DNA from: Macrolepiota albuminosa
Taxonomy: Eukaryota; Basidiomycota; Agaricomycetes; Agaricales; Agaricaceae
DNA: 64,000 nucleotides
Direction of reading: 5' to 3'
Assembly (NCBI GenBank): GCA_027475525.1
Contig: JAMWFC010000115.1
Span: forward strand, 1,302,001 to 1,366,000
In this document: positions 34,902-45,737 of the stretch, one piece after another
Layout of the letters: each line of letters starts with the position of its first letter
How positions within the stretch are numbered: the first letter of the stretch is position 1
Notes under the pieces: model-generated
Told to the model about the DNA's origin: nothing
Seen by the model: the letters and a program-made list of their open reading frames with translations, nothing else
Databases searched by the model: none
Program-made: the position numbers and the translations under genes

Positions 34902-35235
34902 TGTTGGACAGTGCGGTGGCCACCACAGACAATAACGTCGTAATATCACACTTATATCACAATATCACAGTTGCTTTGTCCCTGACAGACAAAGCTCCCT
35001 TTCTTATGGACTCACAGTATATAAAGGGCTAGTAGTAGAACAAACCCTCAGTCATTTCTACCGGACTGAGGGTGAGCGCACTAAAAACCTACATACACAT
35101 ACACTAACGAAGTACCGCAGATCAATACTAATATTGTTCTTAGGTACAGTTATATATATAGTCACTTCTACCGGACTGAGGATCAATACTAATATTGTTC
35201 TTAGTCTACCTAAACATCTGTTTGGACTTCTAACA
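34902..35235 (+). mobile_element. Solo copia-type LTR with 5-bp target duplication
   Basis: It begins TGTTGGACAG and ends CTTCTAACA. It is flanked by AAATC on both sides (34897-34901 and 35236-35240), and a TATATAAAGG box lies at about 35018. It interrupts the copia reverse transcriptase. Removing the LTR and one AAATC rejoins EPGAD to F in one frame on the minus strand. The internal region of this second element has been lost by LTR-LTR recombination. Confidence 0.88.
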
Positions 35236-37566
35236 AAATCAGCTCCAGGTTCCATTGAGGTGACAGCAGTTTGTGTGTTTTCGAGACCAAAGTGTTGGAT
35301 GATCTGGTCAATGTATGCTTGTTGACCACGTGATATGGTAGTGATATGGTATGAGCATTTAGATCTCAAGTGAGGCTAATGCCTAGTAGCCAATTAATTG
35401 GACCAAGATCTATAATTTCAAATTGCTTGCTGAGCTGTTTCTTGATTAGAGAAGTGGTGCTTGCAGAGTCACCAATTTTGGTAAAATCATTGGTTGCAAT
35501 GGCAACTATTGTATATTCATTGCTGTTGACTTTGTAAAAGACAGCGATGTCAGCTTGGCATACTGTGTAGCTAAGACTAGTGAATGTCTCAAATACTTCC
35601 TTGTACCAATGATGAGTGCCCTGTTTAGTGCTATATAGTGGGCATTTGAGACAGCAAGTGAGCTTTGCATCAGGCAGTTTTGCAAGCTCAGGGGTTAAGT
35701 TATGGAATTGTCAATAGTAGGGTGGAAACTGCATGTATATGACTTCATTTTCCTTGAGTAACAAATTGAGATATGCATTTTTGACATCAGCTTGTTTGAT
35801 AGATGCATTGTGAGAGGCTGTGATTAATAGTAGAGCTCTAAGTGTTGCAGCACAAACTGTCGATGCAAAAGTTTCCATGTAGTCTACACCAAATTGCTGC
35901 TTGAATCCCTTTGCTACTAATTCTGCCTTGTATTGAATAACTTTTCCATCAGCTCCACGTTTTTGAAGCAGAATGTACCAACATGGAATTATATCTACAT
36001 CTGAAGGAGCCTCAATTATTTCCCATGTGCTTAGCTTTTTAATTTAGGTAAGTTTAGTGTCCATTGCTGATGACCAGTCTTCTTTCTCACTACCATTTAA
36101 TGCATCTTTGATGGGCAGTACATCTTTGCTGACTGCTAATGCATGTTGTATGGCTTCTTCAATTTATTTAACACTTGTTTCATCAAATTTGACACCACTT
36201 GTCTCAAAAATATCTTCAGCATCAGCAATAAATGCAGATTTGACTAGATTTGGTGCTTTTGTGACCTTTTAATGTTGTCTACATCCACATTGAGCAGAGT
36301 TGAATTGCAGAAGGCCAGTAAGTGAGTTTTGACATTTTTGAAGGTGTAGAGCACTGATAGTAGGTGATCTATCTGCTTGTGGTTCATTTATTGCATCTTG
36401 GGGCATTTTGGATGGTTATCTAGGTTGAGAGCAGCATTCTTGCTGAAATAGATGTTCTTTTTGACAGTGATTCTGTTTTTGTTAGGCCAGTAGATCTGGT
36501 AACCCTTTGATTGCTCATTGATTCTGACCATTCTCACTTTCTCAACTTGAAACTCAAGTTTTCCAGCATTGTATAGCTTTACATAAGCACATGAACCCCA
36601 TTTATGAACCTTTGAAAAGTCAGGTTTCTTTCCTGTGGCCATCTAATATGGTGTGACATTGTTTGGCAGTGAGCTTATTGGTGTGTAATTTCTCAACCAC
36701 ACTATGTGATGCTTAGCTTCAGCCCAAAGATATTTGAAGAGGCCTGTGGCAATCATCATGGTATGTGCACTTTTAACAATAGTTTAATTGGCACATTCTG
36801 CAACTTCATTTGATTGTGGAGAGTCATGAACAGTGAGATCATGAATAGTTTTAGCAGCGTTCTGGTGAGACTTCATTTGTGCACTTTTAAACTTGCTGCC
36901 TCAATCACTTCCATAGACCTTTATGTTTGCATTTCGCTGAATTTTAACCCATATTTCATACTTGCAATATGCTTTGAAGACATCAAACTTTCAGGGTAGG
37001 AACGTGATATGTTTTTCATAGGTGTAAAGGTCAATATTTGTGTAGAAATATAGATTTTCTTTGAGAGAGTGTACTTGTGCTGGATTCTATAAATCACTAA
37101 CAATCTTTTCACTATAATGTGTGTATGTTTTACTTTTTTTGAGAAATGACTGATGTTGTGCTTTATCCTTAATATAATCTTTGCAAGGTTTGATTTTTGA
37201 TGTCATATTGAGCTCAATACCACTCTGATCAGTCCAAGACAGACTGCCTCCTATAAGTCATTGTAATTTATATGCCCTATTCAAAGGTGAAGCTTGTTAA
37301 TAGTGATTGCTTTTGATGCTACATTGACAATGTGTTTTGGGAGTAGATTGAATAAACCATCAGCACAGTATAATCTGCAGATTGCAGGGACACATCTGAT
37401 AACTTGATGGTGTGGCTTTGAACTACAGATGACACATGTGCTTTCCTTGATGAGGAGTGAGCACTCAGACTAGTCAAGACACAAAATGGATACAAGTGTA
37501 AAAGCTATTGTGAATGTATAATAGACACCTTTGAAGACAATGGGTACTGGCTTTTTTCCTGATTTC

Positions 37567-37999
37567 TATAAGGGCAACCTCTGAAGGCTGTGACTCAGTC
37601 ACACAGCTGGCAGAGAAAAATCCAAAGAGAACAAGTCTAGGGATTTTATATGCCAGGTTGGACACTTCTGGGGCCTCTGAAGCATGGAAAACAACTGTAC
37701 AGTACAACAAAACCTTAAAAACTTGAAAATTGCCTACACAAATAATTGCACAAATAAGGGGCAAACTCTGACAAACTCTGGCTTATGTAAGCAGTCTGGA
37801 AGCAGTGCTGAAGGGCCCACACTTGTCTGAGTGGTAGCTAAAGAACCAGAGCACCTCGAGCTGAAAATAGTACTAACAGATAGTGTTGAAAGAATAGAAA
37901 TAGTAAAATAAGATAATGTCAGAAGAAATAAGAGAATGAATAAAAGGAGAGTAAAGAGATAAGGAGTGAAAGAAGAAAGAAATAAGGAGTCTTCTGACA
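37567..37999 (-). mobile_element. Solo gypsy-type LTR inserted in the copia element
   Basis: This 433-bp block is closely similar to the LTR at 41216-41962. On the plus strand it reads TATAAGGGC...TCTGACA, so one TG end has mutated to TA. TTTC flanks both sides (37563-37566 and 38000-38003), a likely 4-bp target duplication. It separates the copia protease region from the pre-integrase region. Confidence 0.85.
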
Positions 38000-38740
38000 T
38001 TTCATAAGTAGACTAATGTGTATATCTCCTTTGCTAAGAGCATTGAAAGTTTGTCCATCAGCAGCTCAAACTGGTTCAAAATTGATCTCTCTGTAATCTA
38101 TAAATTTCTCATGTGATAGCAAAAAATGACTGCTGGCACTGCAATCAATAATTATGCCAAAAGATAATGATACTGCGTATGCTTCATGGTTGTATTCTGA
38201 GGTAACAGCAAATGCAATATTGTCATTGATATTGTCTGAAGTGTCAATTGTGAGGAGTGTAAGAAATGCATAGTTTTCTTCTTTGTCTTCACTTTTAATG
38301 GTATTTGCTGACTTAGACTTGTCTGTTTTGTCCTTGCCTTTTCTCTTGTGTTTCTTTAGCCACCAGTCTGGTGCTTATCCTGCCATGCCTCTACCTTCTT
38401 CAAAGCATCAATTTTTGGTGTGTCCATTCTTGTTACAATTGTCACAGTATTGCTTATCTTCATTTTTAGACTTAGATTTACTTTTGTCTTGAGAGGGAGT
38501 GGAGGCAACAACATAGCGATGAGGAGGATGTTGTTTCCAGGCTGGGACACATAGTTGTCGGACAGGAGAGGGAGGAGAGGAGGTCTTAGCTAAGGCTTGG
38601 ACCAAGGGGGTATTCTGTATGTTTGAGGAGGTGCTTACAGTTTTAGTCAGAGAATTAGGAACAGGGAGCAATACATTAAAAGATTCTACTGATAGACATA
38701 TAAACCGATTAGCACCAGGCAGCAGAGGCATACAACTCAT

Positions 38741-39865
38741 CTGTTGCTCTATTGAAACCCCTCCCCTGCAGAACCAAAGGACCCATCCAATGGTTCTGCT
38801 ACAGCTTCCACAGGACTCAAGGACTCATCCAAAGGTTCTGTTTCTGTCTGTACATCTGAGGAGGGGTTTCCTCAAACGTCTCAGGCAGCAAGGAGCTGGA
38901 GAAGGAGCTCTTTCTGCTCTAAAGCTGAGAGATAGCGCTAATAACACCCAAAGTTTGGTCAGTAACAAATGTAGTAATAGTGTTACCGTGCCAAAAGCTT
39001 GCGTTGGGTGCACTAAAAGTGATGGAAGGAGTCCTGGGCAGGTCCCAGAGAACATGCCTATGAAAATAAGATAAAGTTGGAAAGGGGTCAGCAAGTGTCA
39101 AGTGCTAAGGTAAAAGTGCCTATAGAAGAAGCGGTAAGTGAACATGGCAATGTAAGTGGCAAGAACATGGTAAACTTAGCAAAGTCTAAGTGATGTTAAT
39201 GCCTGCCATAGCTGCAAGGCATGAGTATGACGTTGGCTAGCGATAGTCTGCAACTGCCGATGACTTTGATGTTGCTGACCGTAAATGAGATTTGGGTCAT
39301 AAGGGAGACTGGAGAAAGGTGGGGCAGGAAACTCTGTTCTGCTGGTCTTATGTACAAGTCGGTAAGCACTTTTATACTACAACAAGATCACCATTGCCAA
39401 GTAACTAATAACGCCAAAGTGCAGTGAACTTGGAAAATTTTATGGAGTGGCTCCAATGGTTTCAGATCTCTACTGTCCATTCAAGATGCTTAGCGATGCC
39501 AGGTGGCAGATCACGACGCTAAACCATCAATCCATCAATTTTCTGTCTGTCCAAAATACTAAGCGACGTCAAGCGCCAGCTCAAGGTGCTAAGCGATGTC
39601 AGACACCAAGATCAAATGCCAAGCTGTCCATTAGTTTTTGATAGATTATCAGTCTTCTTGCTAAGCGCTGTTGTCAGTGACTGATGCCATCTGTCAGTTG
39701 TCATTCTATCTGCTATCAGCGCTATCATTGATCAGATCTACTTCTTGCCATGCGTGGCCATTAAATATTACCAAAATTGGTTAATTAGCATGTGCTAAGG
39801 TATCCCAAGCCGGTGCTGCGTTGCCGTAGCCTGCTGTTGATGCGCTGATCCTGTATGGGGTCCTA
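38741..39865. other. Transposon-derived non-coding DNA with a recurring short motif
   Basis: Between the copia Gag and gypsy Gag the frames are broken. Around 39480-39680 a motif like CTAAGCGATGTCAG recurs at least four times in varied form (near 39487, 39558, 39588 and 39660). It probably belongs to one of the LTR elements but is unassigned. Confidence 0.45.
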
Positions 39866-40390
39866 TTAGCACACCTCCAACCCCTGAGGGCAATATTGAG
39901 CAAAGTAACCAGGCTTCCCACAGCGACAGCAGAGGAGAGAAAGGGAGGAACGTTGATGAGAGGCATCAACATCCATAGATACCCCAAGAGGGAGGGGACA
40001 TGCCACAGGTATCTGAGCTGGGGGTGGAGCACAAAATAGAAAGGAGGGCTGGATGGAATGACAAGCAGGAAAAGATGCCTGTGAGGTGGAGCAAGGGGTG
40101 GTTCTATGGTGGAGCCAACATTGTAACTCCATGAGCTGCCACTGATTCTATGCTACCTAATACCAGGTCTTGATACTTGTGTTGTCAGGTTGTCCCTCAG
40201 CCATGCTGTCAATCTGGTCCATGAGAGAGGGAAGGAGGCCATCTCGGAAGGTGAGACAGAGCTGAAGATCATCTGGATAGCAGGCCTATTCAGCCAGAGC
40301 TCTGAAGAAGTCGATATACTCATCTAGGGTCCGCTTCCCCTGCCCATATTGATAAGGATCTCAGAGAGTGAGGGCTGCCACCTTAGCAGG

Positions 40391-40544
40391 GTCCAAGGGG
40401 AAGAACTCTGTCCAAAACTCCTTCTCAAACTGATCCCAACTTCCAAAACTCTCCACTCCTCCAGGGCGTCCAAGGGGAAGAACTCTGTCCGAAACTCCTT
40501 CTCAAACTGATCCCAACTTCCAAAACTCTCCACTCCTCCAGGGC
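40391..40544. repeat. 77-bp tandem duplication, one mismatch
   Basis: The units are offset by 77 and differ by a single base (tccaaaact versus tccgaaact). It duplicates the FEKEFRTEFFPLD-coding part of the gypsy Gag. Confidence 0.9.
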
Positions 40545-40817
40545 GTCAAAAGACTCGTAGCACGTATGTTGAAGCTTGCCCAGACTTCATGTAAGAAAGA
40601 ACTCAAGCAATCTTGAGAGCATCAGAGGGGAAAGCCTCATCACTGAGCTGAATATAGGTGATGCAGGACTGCAGGAAACGCTCGCCTATTGCTCGGTCAT
40701 CATTGAATGCATCTGGGAGTGCTGGGCAAGGAATATTGGCATGAACTGGAGAGGGAGGCCCCAAAGCAAGGAACTGGGGTTGTGTCAGCCCTAACTGGAG
40801 GTGCCTGAAAAGGGGTA

Positions 40818-40971
40818 GGAGCAAGAGGGAGGCGCTCTAAGAGGGCCTGAAGAGAATGGGAGATGGTGTCTGTGGCCTGACATAATCCAGCAAGGGAGCA
40901 AGAGGGAGGCGCTCTAAGAGGGCCTGAAGAGAATGGGAGATGGTGTCTGTGGCCTGACATAATCCAGCAAG
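40818..40971. repeat. Perfect 77-bp tandem duplication
   Basis: Units 40818-40894 and 40895-40971 are identical, in the N-terminal part of the gypsy Gag. Confidence 0.95.
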
Positions 40972-41284
40972 TTCGGTAGCGTGGAGGGTGAGGGAAGCTT
41001 GAGTAGTCTGCATTTGAGTCTCCAGAGCAAGCAAGCGACCCCAGGCATCATCTGAGGGGCAGAAGCGTCCAGGGAGTGTCTGAGGGGGCTGGTTGGGTTA
41101 TAGAAGCAACAGAGGGGCAGGGAGTAATCCAGTGGGGCAGGGACCTAAAGGGGCAAGAGAGGGCTCAAGCAGGCTGAAGGGGGCTCCCAGACCAAAATGT
41201 AGAGACTTGTTCTGCTGTAAGGGCAACCTCTAGAGGCTGTGGCTCAGTCACACAGCTGGCAGAGGGAGATCCAAAGTGTATTAG

Positions 41285-41438
41285 AGTATGTACTGACAAT
41301 ATCATAATAACTACTCACCTGGCAGAGAGAGATCCAAAGAGAACAAGTCTAGGGATTTCCTAGTATGTACTGACAATATCATAATAACTACTCACCTGGC
41401 AGAGAGAGATCCAAAGAGAACAATTCTAGGGATTTCCT
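41285..41438. repeat. 77-bp tandem duplication
   Basis: The units are offset by exactly 77. It lies inside the gypsy LTR. Near the end of the second unit one base differs (caagtc versus caattc). Confidence 0.9.
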
Positions 41439-41607
41439 ATGCCAGGTTGGACGCTTCTGGGCTTCTGAAGCATGGGAAACAACTGTACAGTACAACAAAA
41501 CCTTAAAAACTTGAAAATTGACTAACCAAACAACTGTGCAAACAAGGGAGGAAAACTCCGGACTTAGAAGTTAGAAAGGCAAACTCCGGCTTATATAAGT
41601 GGTCTGA

Positions 41608-41760
41608 AAGCGGTGCTGAAGGGCCCACACTTGTCTGAATAGTAGCTAAAGAACCAGAGCATCTCAAGGGCTGAGAGTAGTACAAAGCGGTGCTGAAGGG
41701 CCCACACTTGTCTGAATAGTGCTAAAGAACCAGAGCATCTCAAGGGCTAAGAGTAGTACT
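41608..41760. repeat. Imperfect 76-77-bp tandem duplication
   Basis: The offset is 76, and the second unit lacks two bases (tagtagct versus tagtgct region). It lies inside the gypsy LTR. It is the only member of the set without a clean 77 offset. Confidence 0.8.
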
Positions 41761-41810
41761 AACAGATAGTGTTGAAAGAATAGAAACAGTAAAATGAAAT
41801 AATGTCAGAA

Positions 41811-41964
41811 GAAATAAGAGAATGAATAAAGGGAGAGTGAAGAGATAAGGAGTGAGAAAAGGAAGAAATGAGGAGTCCCCTGACAGAGAAATAAGAGAAT
41901 GAATGAAGGGAGAGTGAAGAGATAAGGAGTGAGAAAAGGAAGAAATGAGGAGTCCCCTGACAAG
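41811..41964. repeat. 77-bp tandem duplication, one mismatch
   Basis: The units are offset by exactly 77 and differ at gaataaaggg versus gaatgaaggg. It lies at the outer edge of the gypsy LTR. Confidence 0.9.
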
Positions 41965-43142
41965 TATCTGTACAAGTTGTGATATAATAATTAGCAGAGC
42001 TATCATGTTCAATCCTTATTCAGATTACTGCATATATTATCATGGCAATAGTAGCTCAAGTACTCTTGTTTAATGGTCAATTATATCATGACCTCCTCAC
42101 CTGGAACCATCCTGAGACACTCCTGAAATCTCATCCAGAACTCCTTTGCTGACTTGATAACACAACCCTCATTGATGCTTGCCATCATAGGTGCCAACAC
42201 TACTATCATGCACATTAAACTCCACCATCACATATGCTCCTCAACAGCCTCCATACTGAGAACTCTAGATTACTCACCATCATGGCCCTCACCTCATGAT
42301 CAATGCTTGGATTACGCTGATTATCCTGGCTATCACACATCATGCATCATGTATTACAACATCCTCTACATGCCTATTGATTGTGCAATCCCTGAAATAC
42401 AGTCTCTCCTTTGCCTGCCACCACTCATTAAATCCTAGAAGCTATTTTAGACACCCCAGGATCTTTTCAGATCCTCAGAGTAACCCCTGTAGTACTTATA
42501 ATCATAGTTATCCTCTTGTATTACTTTAGTCTTAATATTACAATTGCTGTTTGCATGTCCTTTGATTTGACTAATATGCATTGACTGGCACATTTGGCTG
42601 GCATGTGTACTCTGAGACTGGTATGCACTTTGCAACTCTAAGTTTGTTAACCCCAGTCTCATCTTAAAACATCTGGTTCTCAACTTGACCTCAACCTCTA
42701 CCCCACTCTCAACTTTATTAATTTCTGGACCAAGTTTCTAGTCTCAGATATTCTCTTTTTTGCATCTTGAACTCTGGAGCACAGCCCAAAGTTCCAGACA
42801 TCCAAGTACACATAGATCAAGTCCATCTTATAAGGGTGTTGCTTTCCTGAAAGGCCTCCAAGTTAGCAGTACCTGACAAACTACTTGTCACCACCATTTA
42901 AAATGGCACTTGCATTTCAGAGTGGACATTAAAAAAATTATATTGATTAGTATATTATTATATGTAACATTTGTATTGCAATACTAGGAAATTTCTAAAG
43001 CTGACTGCATTTTATTATATTGATTAGTATATTATTATATGTAACATTTGTATTGCAATACTAGGAAATTTCTAAAGCTGACTGCATTTTAGAGTAGAGT
43101 GTGGAATAAGTATGTCATTGTCTCCTTACAAGGTGAGCATTC
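41965..43142. other. Transposon-like DNA, unassigned
   Basis: This AT-rich stretch between the gypsy LTR and the Tc1 element contains a weak Gag-like reading on the minus strand near 42130 (KEFWMRFQECLRMVPG). No usable gene was found. One 77-bp duplication lies at 42938. Confidence 0.4.
42938..43091. repeat. Perfect 77-bp tandem duplication
   Basis: Units 42938-43014 and 43015-43091 are identical, in AT-rich non-coding sequence just left of the Tc1 element. Confidence 0.95.
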
Positions 43143-43262
43143 TACACTGGCTCAAAAAACTGTCTTAATATTTGGCCTTTTTGAAAAGATTCACATGGTG
43201 TGTAACAATTACTTAAGCAAAAATTGTAGAAAATCACATGACATACTGCTGTATCCTGGCTC

Positions 43263-44015
43263 CTCTGCAGTTAAGAGGTTTGAAATAGCGCCAGACCGGT
43301 CACGCAATTGCATGACCTACGTGTATTGGCAAAAGAAGGTGAAAAAGCGACAGCTCGCTACATTATCTACAGGGAGAGGAGGGAGGGTTGACAAATAAAA
43401 GAAATAAAATACACTAATAAAATACTGGCGTGATTTTGTGAGTGAAGGGCCAACGCAACCTTCCCATCGCGTACTTACTTTTAGATATTTCGTTTCGTGA
43501 GAGTGCAACGTGAATCAGCTGTGGAGCAGACAAAATATCTAAGGTGAGAGGTGAGCCCGGCTCACCGGATGGCCATGGGCAGGGGGTCTCACCAATAGTT
43601 TACAAAATGAACAGGAATTGTAAGTAAGCAAGAATATAACAGGTCACTAACAGAGTGAATGGGAATGCGGTGAGATCAAACATGTGAGAGAGTGCTAGTG
43701 CGCTCACCTGGGCAGCCGGTAGAGAAGGAGGTGGATGGAAGAGGGGGCTACCGAGATGTCTGAGACGAGTGCTAGTGCGCTCACCTGGGCAGCCGGTAGA
43801 GAAGGAGGTGGATGGAAGAGGGGGCTACCGAGATGTCTGAGACATATGCTCTACAGACTACAACACGGCATCTGCCAGACCCTGGCGCCATGCCAAGATC
43901 AGCATGCGGTCTAGAGAGGAGAGAGGTGTGGGTGCGACTGGAGAAGCCACCTTGAACACGCAGAGGCCTCCGAAAATGCTCGCCACCTTCGGCGCTCGTT
44001 TTTACAACGATCAAA
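43263..44015. mobile_element. Unclassified insertion inside the Tc1 left terminal repeat
   Basis: About 750 bp (about 675 after removing the duplication at 43690) interrupt the terminal repeat. The composition is visibly GC-richer than the host transposon. I see no clear terminal repeats, open frame or known domain. The boundaries are set by where homology to the right repeat stops and resumes, so they are accurate to perhaps ten bases. Confidence 0.6.
43690..43843. repeat. Perfect 77-bp tandem duplication
   Basis: Units 43690-43766 and 43767-43843 are identical, inside the unclassified insertion. Confidence 0.95.
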
Positions 44016-44119
44016 ATAATATATACATCACATAATTTGAATAAAAATTTGCTGATTAATAAATTAAACAAAATATTCAATCATTGGGGCAGTTTTTTGA
44101 CCTACTTTAATTTATTGAA

Positions 44120-45260
44120 ATTTGCATATTTAGTACTTGGTATGGCCTCTATTTGCCTTTATAACTGCTTTGATCCTTTTAGGCATGCTCTTTATGAGGC
44201 TTTGGCATACTTCTGATGGTATTTTATTCCACTCCTTGACCACTCTCTCTCGCAACTCATGCACTTCTTTATGAGGCTTTGGCATACTTCTGATGGTATT
44301 TTATTCCACTCCTTGACCACTCTCTCTCGCAACTCATGCACTCTTTAAAGGGTACTTTATACTTCAAAAGTTTGCACTTAATGTAAACCTAGAGGTGTTC
44401 AATGGGATTGAGGTCAGAGGATTGGACAGGCCAAAATATCACAATGATATTGTTATTAGAAAATCAGGTTGTTGCCTGTTTGGAGGTGTGTTTTGAGTCA
44501 TTGTCTTGCTGAAAATATCATCCTTTCTCTTCCATTTTCAACTTCTCAAAGCTTTCCACTATTCCCTCATCCAAAATCTCACAATACTGTGCAGCATCCA
44601 TCTTCCTCTGAACTTCTATGAGCTTCCCTACTCTATTCCAACCTATGCAGCCTCATACCATTAAATTGTTTCCTCCTCCATGCTTGACAGTTGGTATAGT
44701 AGTGTGGTCAGATAGTGGTTCTTCTAGAATTTTCCATGTATATATCTTCCCATCTGATCCAATTTAATTAATCTTTGTCTCATCACTTCACAAAACCCTC
44801 TTCTAATCCTCCACTGTCCAATTTTCATGATACTGAGCAAATTTGAGCTGGTTTGTACAATAAGCAGCCTTAAGCATGAGAACTTTCTTCTTTGTTGCTG
44901 AGCAAAAACCTGCCTCCTTTAATGCATTTCTGACTGTCTGAGGATTGACAGGACTGTAAATGACAGAATTAATGAACTGTGTAGCTTGAACAGCATTATC
45001 CAGCTTTCTAGTAGTAATTTGACAAATAATAAACTATTTGTCATATGCTGTAAGCTTAGAAGGATGACCTCTAGGATGATTCTCTTTGTTGCTCTCCAGT
45101 TTGTTGCTGATCCTTCCCACAGTGCCCTTTCCCAGGCCAGTTTTTGCCTGGATTTGATCCTGAGAATACCTCTTATTAAGAAGAGAAGCAACAGAAGAGC
45201 GATTGGCAACAGAAACAGGTCACATGATGGTGGTAAAGTATCAAGAAGGTGATTGATTGA
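44120..45260 (-). pseudogene. Tc1-type DDE transposase, frameshifted
   Basis: Read on the minus strand: a helix-turn-helix head (SQDQIQAKTGLGKGTVGRIS), the first catalytic Asp in VLWSDETKINW, then NLMVWGCIGWNRVGKL, and a DLNPIEHL box that carries the final Glu. It closes with IPSEVCQSLIKSMPKRIKAVI. Stops and frame changes interrupt the middle and end, including the region before DLNPIE, so the copy is inactive. The family is recognised from the order of these motifs. Confidence 0.75.
44190..44343. repeat. 77-bp tandem duplication
   Basis: The units are offset by 77 (44190-44266 and 44267-44343). It duplicates the C-terminal transposase part encoding PSEVCQSLIK. Confidence 0.9.
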
Positions 45261-45737
45261 AGTTGAACATGTCAAATTAGTACAAACAAGGTCACATGAC
45301 ATTGTTTACACTTCCCACAAGGTGTTTCCATCTTCTACTGCTGAAAAGTATTGAAAAAATATAGTAAGTCTAAAAACTGCCCCAATGATTGAATATTTTG
45401 TTTGATTTATTCATCAGCGAGTTCTTGTCCAAATCACATGATATATACATCATTATAAAGCCAGGATGTAGTTGTATGTCATGTGATTTTCTACAATTTT
45501 TTGCTTAGGTAATTGTTGCACACCATGTGAATCTTTTCAAAAAGGCCAAACATTGGGACAGTTTCTTGAGCCAGTGTATATATACATGATTGCATACCCC
45601 CACAACTTATTCAACTCTTCATAACATACTAAAGCCTCATGATTCATAATGTCTTTTATTTGCCTGTGAAGATATCTGCTTTGCACTGGCCTGCACCTTG
45701 TTTTGTTCCCATAATGTATCACATTGTGTTTATTCAT

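Larger units (their letters stand above)
33928..38740 (-). mobile_element. Ty1/copia retrotransposon, decayed and interrupted
   Basis: This minus-strand copia element can be read in order from 38.7 kb down. It contains Gag with zinc knuckle (CDNCNKNGHTKN near 38410), a protease-like region (near 38150-38000), GAG-pre-integrase and integrase (37250-36650), reverse transcriptase (about 36050-35240) and RNase H (34900-34230), then a polypurine tract and the 3' LTR. Two solo LTRs have landed in it (34902-35235 and 37567-37999). Frames hold several stops. I could not find a matching 5' LTR. The upstream part beyond 38.74 kb is unclear because gypsy sequence follows. Confidence 0.8.
34144..38740 (-). 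pseudogene. Copia Gag-Pol polyprotein remnant
   Basis: Recognisable pieces are the Gag zinc knuckle (YCDNCNKNGHTK), integrase sequence (SPQSNEVAECAN near 36800; MATGKKPDFSKVHKWGSCAY at 36642), reverse transcriptase (YIDQIIQHFGLENTQTA near 35300) and RNase H (YSDADWASHT near 34550). Catalytic positions are damaged. The integrase SDNG-type Asp-Asn motif has TGA at 36901-36903. The reverse-transcriptase V-D-D box reads T-N-D (Asn codon 35489-35491). Additional stops and frameshifts occur, and one 77-bp duplication (34540) falls in RNase H. No active element can be made from this copy. Confidence 0.8.
39866..41215 (-). pseudogene. Gypsy Gag remnant next to its 5' LTR
   Basis: Minus-strand Gag pieces: a helical N terminus (ETQMQTTQASLTLHATELAG near 41030), a capsid start FNDDRAIGERFLQSCITYIQL (near 40700), a degenerate stretch with DQFEKEFRTEFFPLDALEEW near 40500, and a zinc knuckle reading CRCGKPGYFAQYCP near 39900. 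The knuckle His is Tyr in this copy. Two 77-bp duplications (40391 and 40818) distort it. No protease, reverse transcriptase or integrase follows, so the element is truncated. Confidence 0.7.
41216..41962 (-). repeat. Gypsy 5' LTR, inflated by three internal duplications
   Basis: On the plus strand it runs TGTAAGGGC...CCCCTGACA, giving TG...CA ends in minus orientation. It matches the solo LTR at 37567-37999. Its extra length comes mainly from the duplications at 41285, 41608 and 41811 plus an insertion near 41280. The gypsy Gag starts downstream on the minus strand. Confidence 0.8.
43145..45576 (-). mobile_element. Tc1/mariner DNA transposon (copy B) with TA target duplication and nested insertion
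   Basis: The ends are inverted repeats of about 215 bp beginning CACTGGCTCAA. TA flanks both sides (43143-43144 and 45577-45578). The left terminal repeat is split: 43145-43262 and about 44016-44100 together match the right repeat (45361-45576). The transposase lies between on the minus strand, about 45260-44120. The sequence separating the two left halves is a later insertion. One 77-bp duplication (44190) falls near the transposase C-terminal end. Confidence 0.88.

Noticed and set aside
35120..35204. Near-tandem copies of a 24-base string inside the solo LTR as part of the 77-bp set
   Set aside because: The offset is about 61, the units are short and separated, and the pattern fits internal structure of the LTR.
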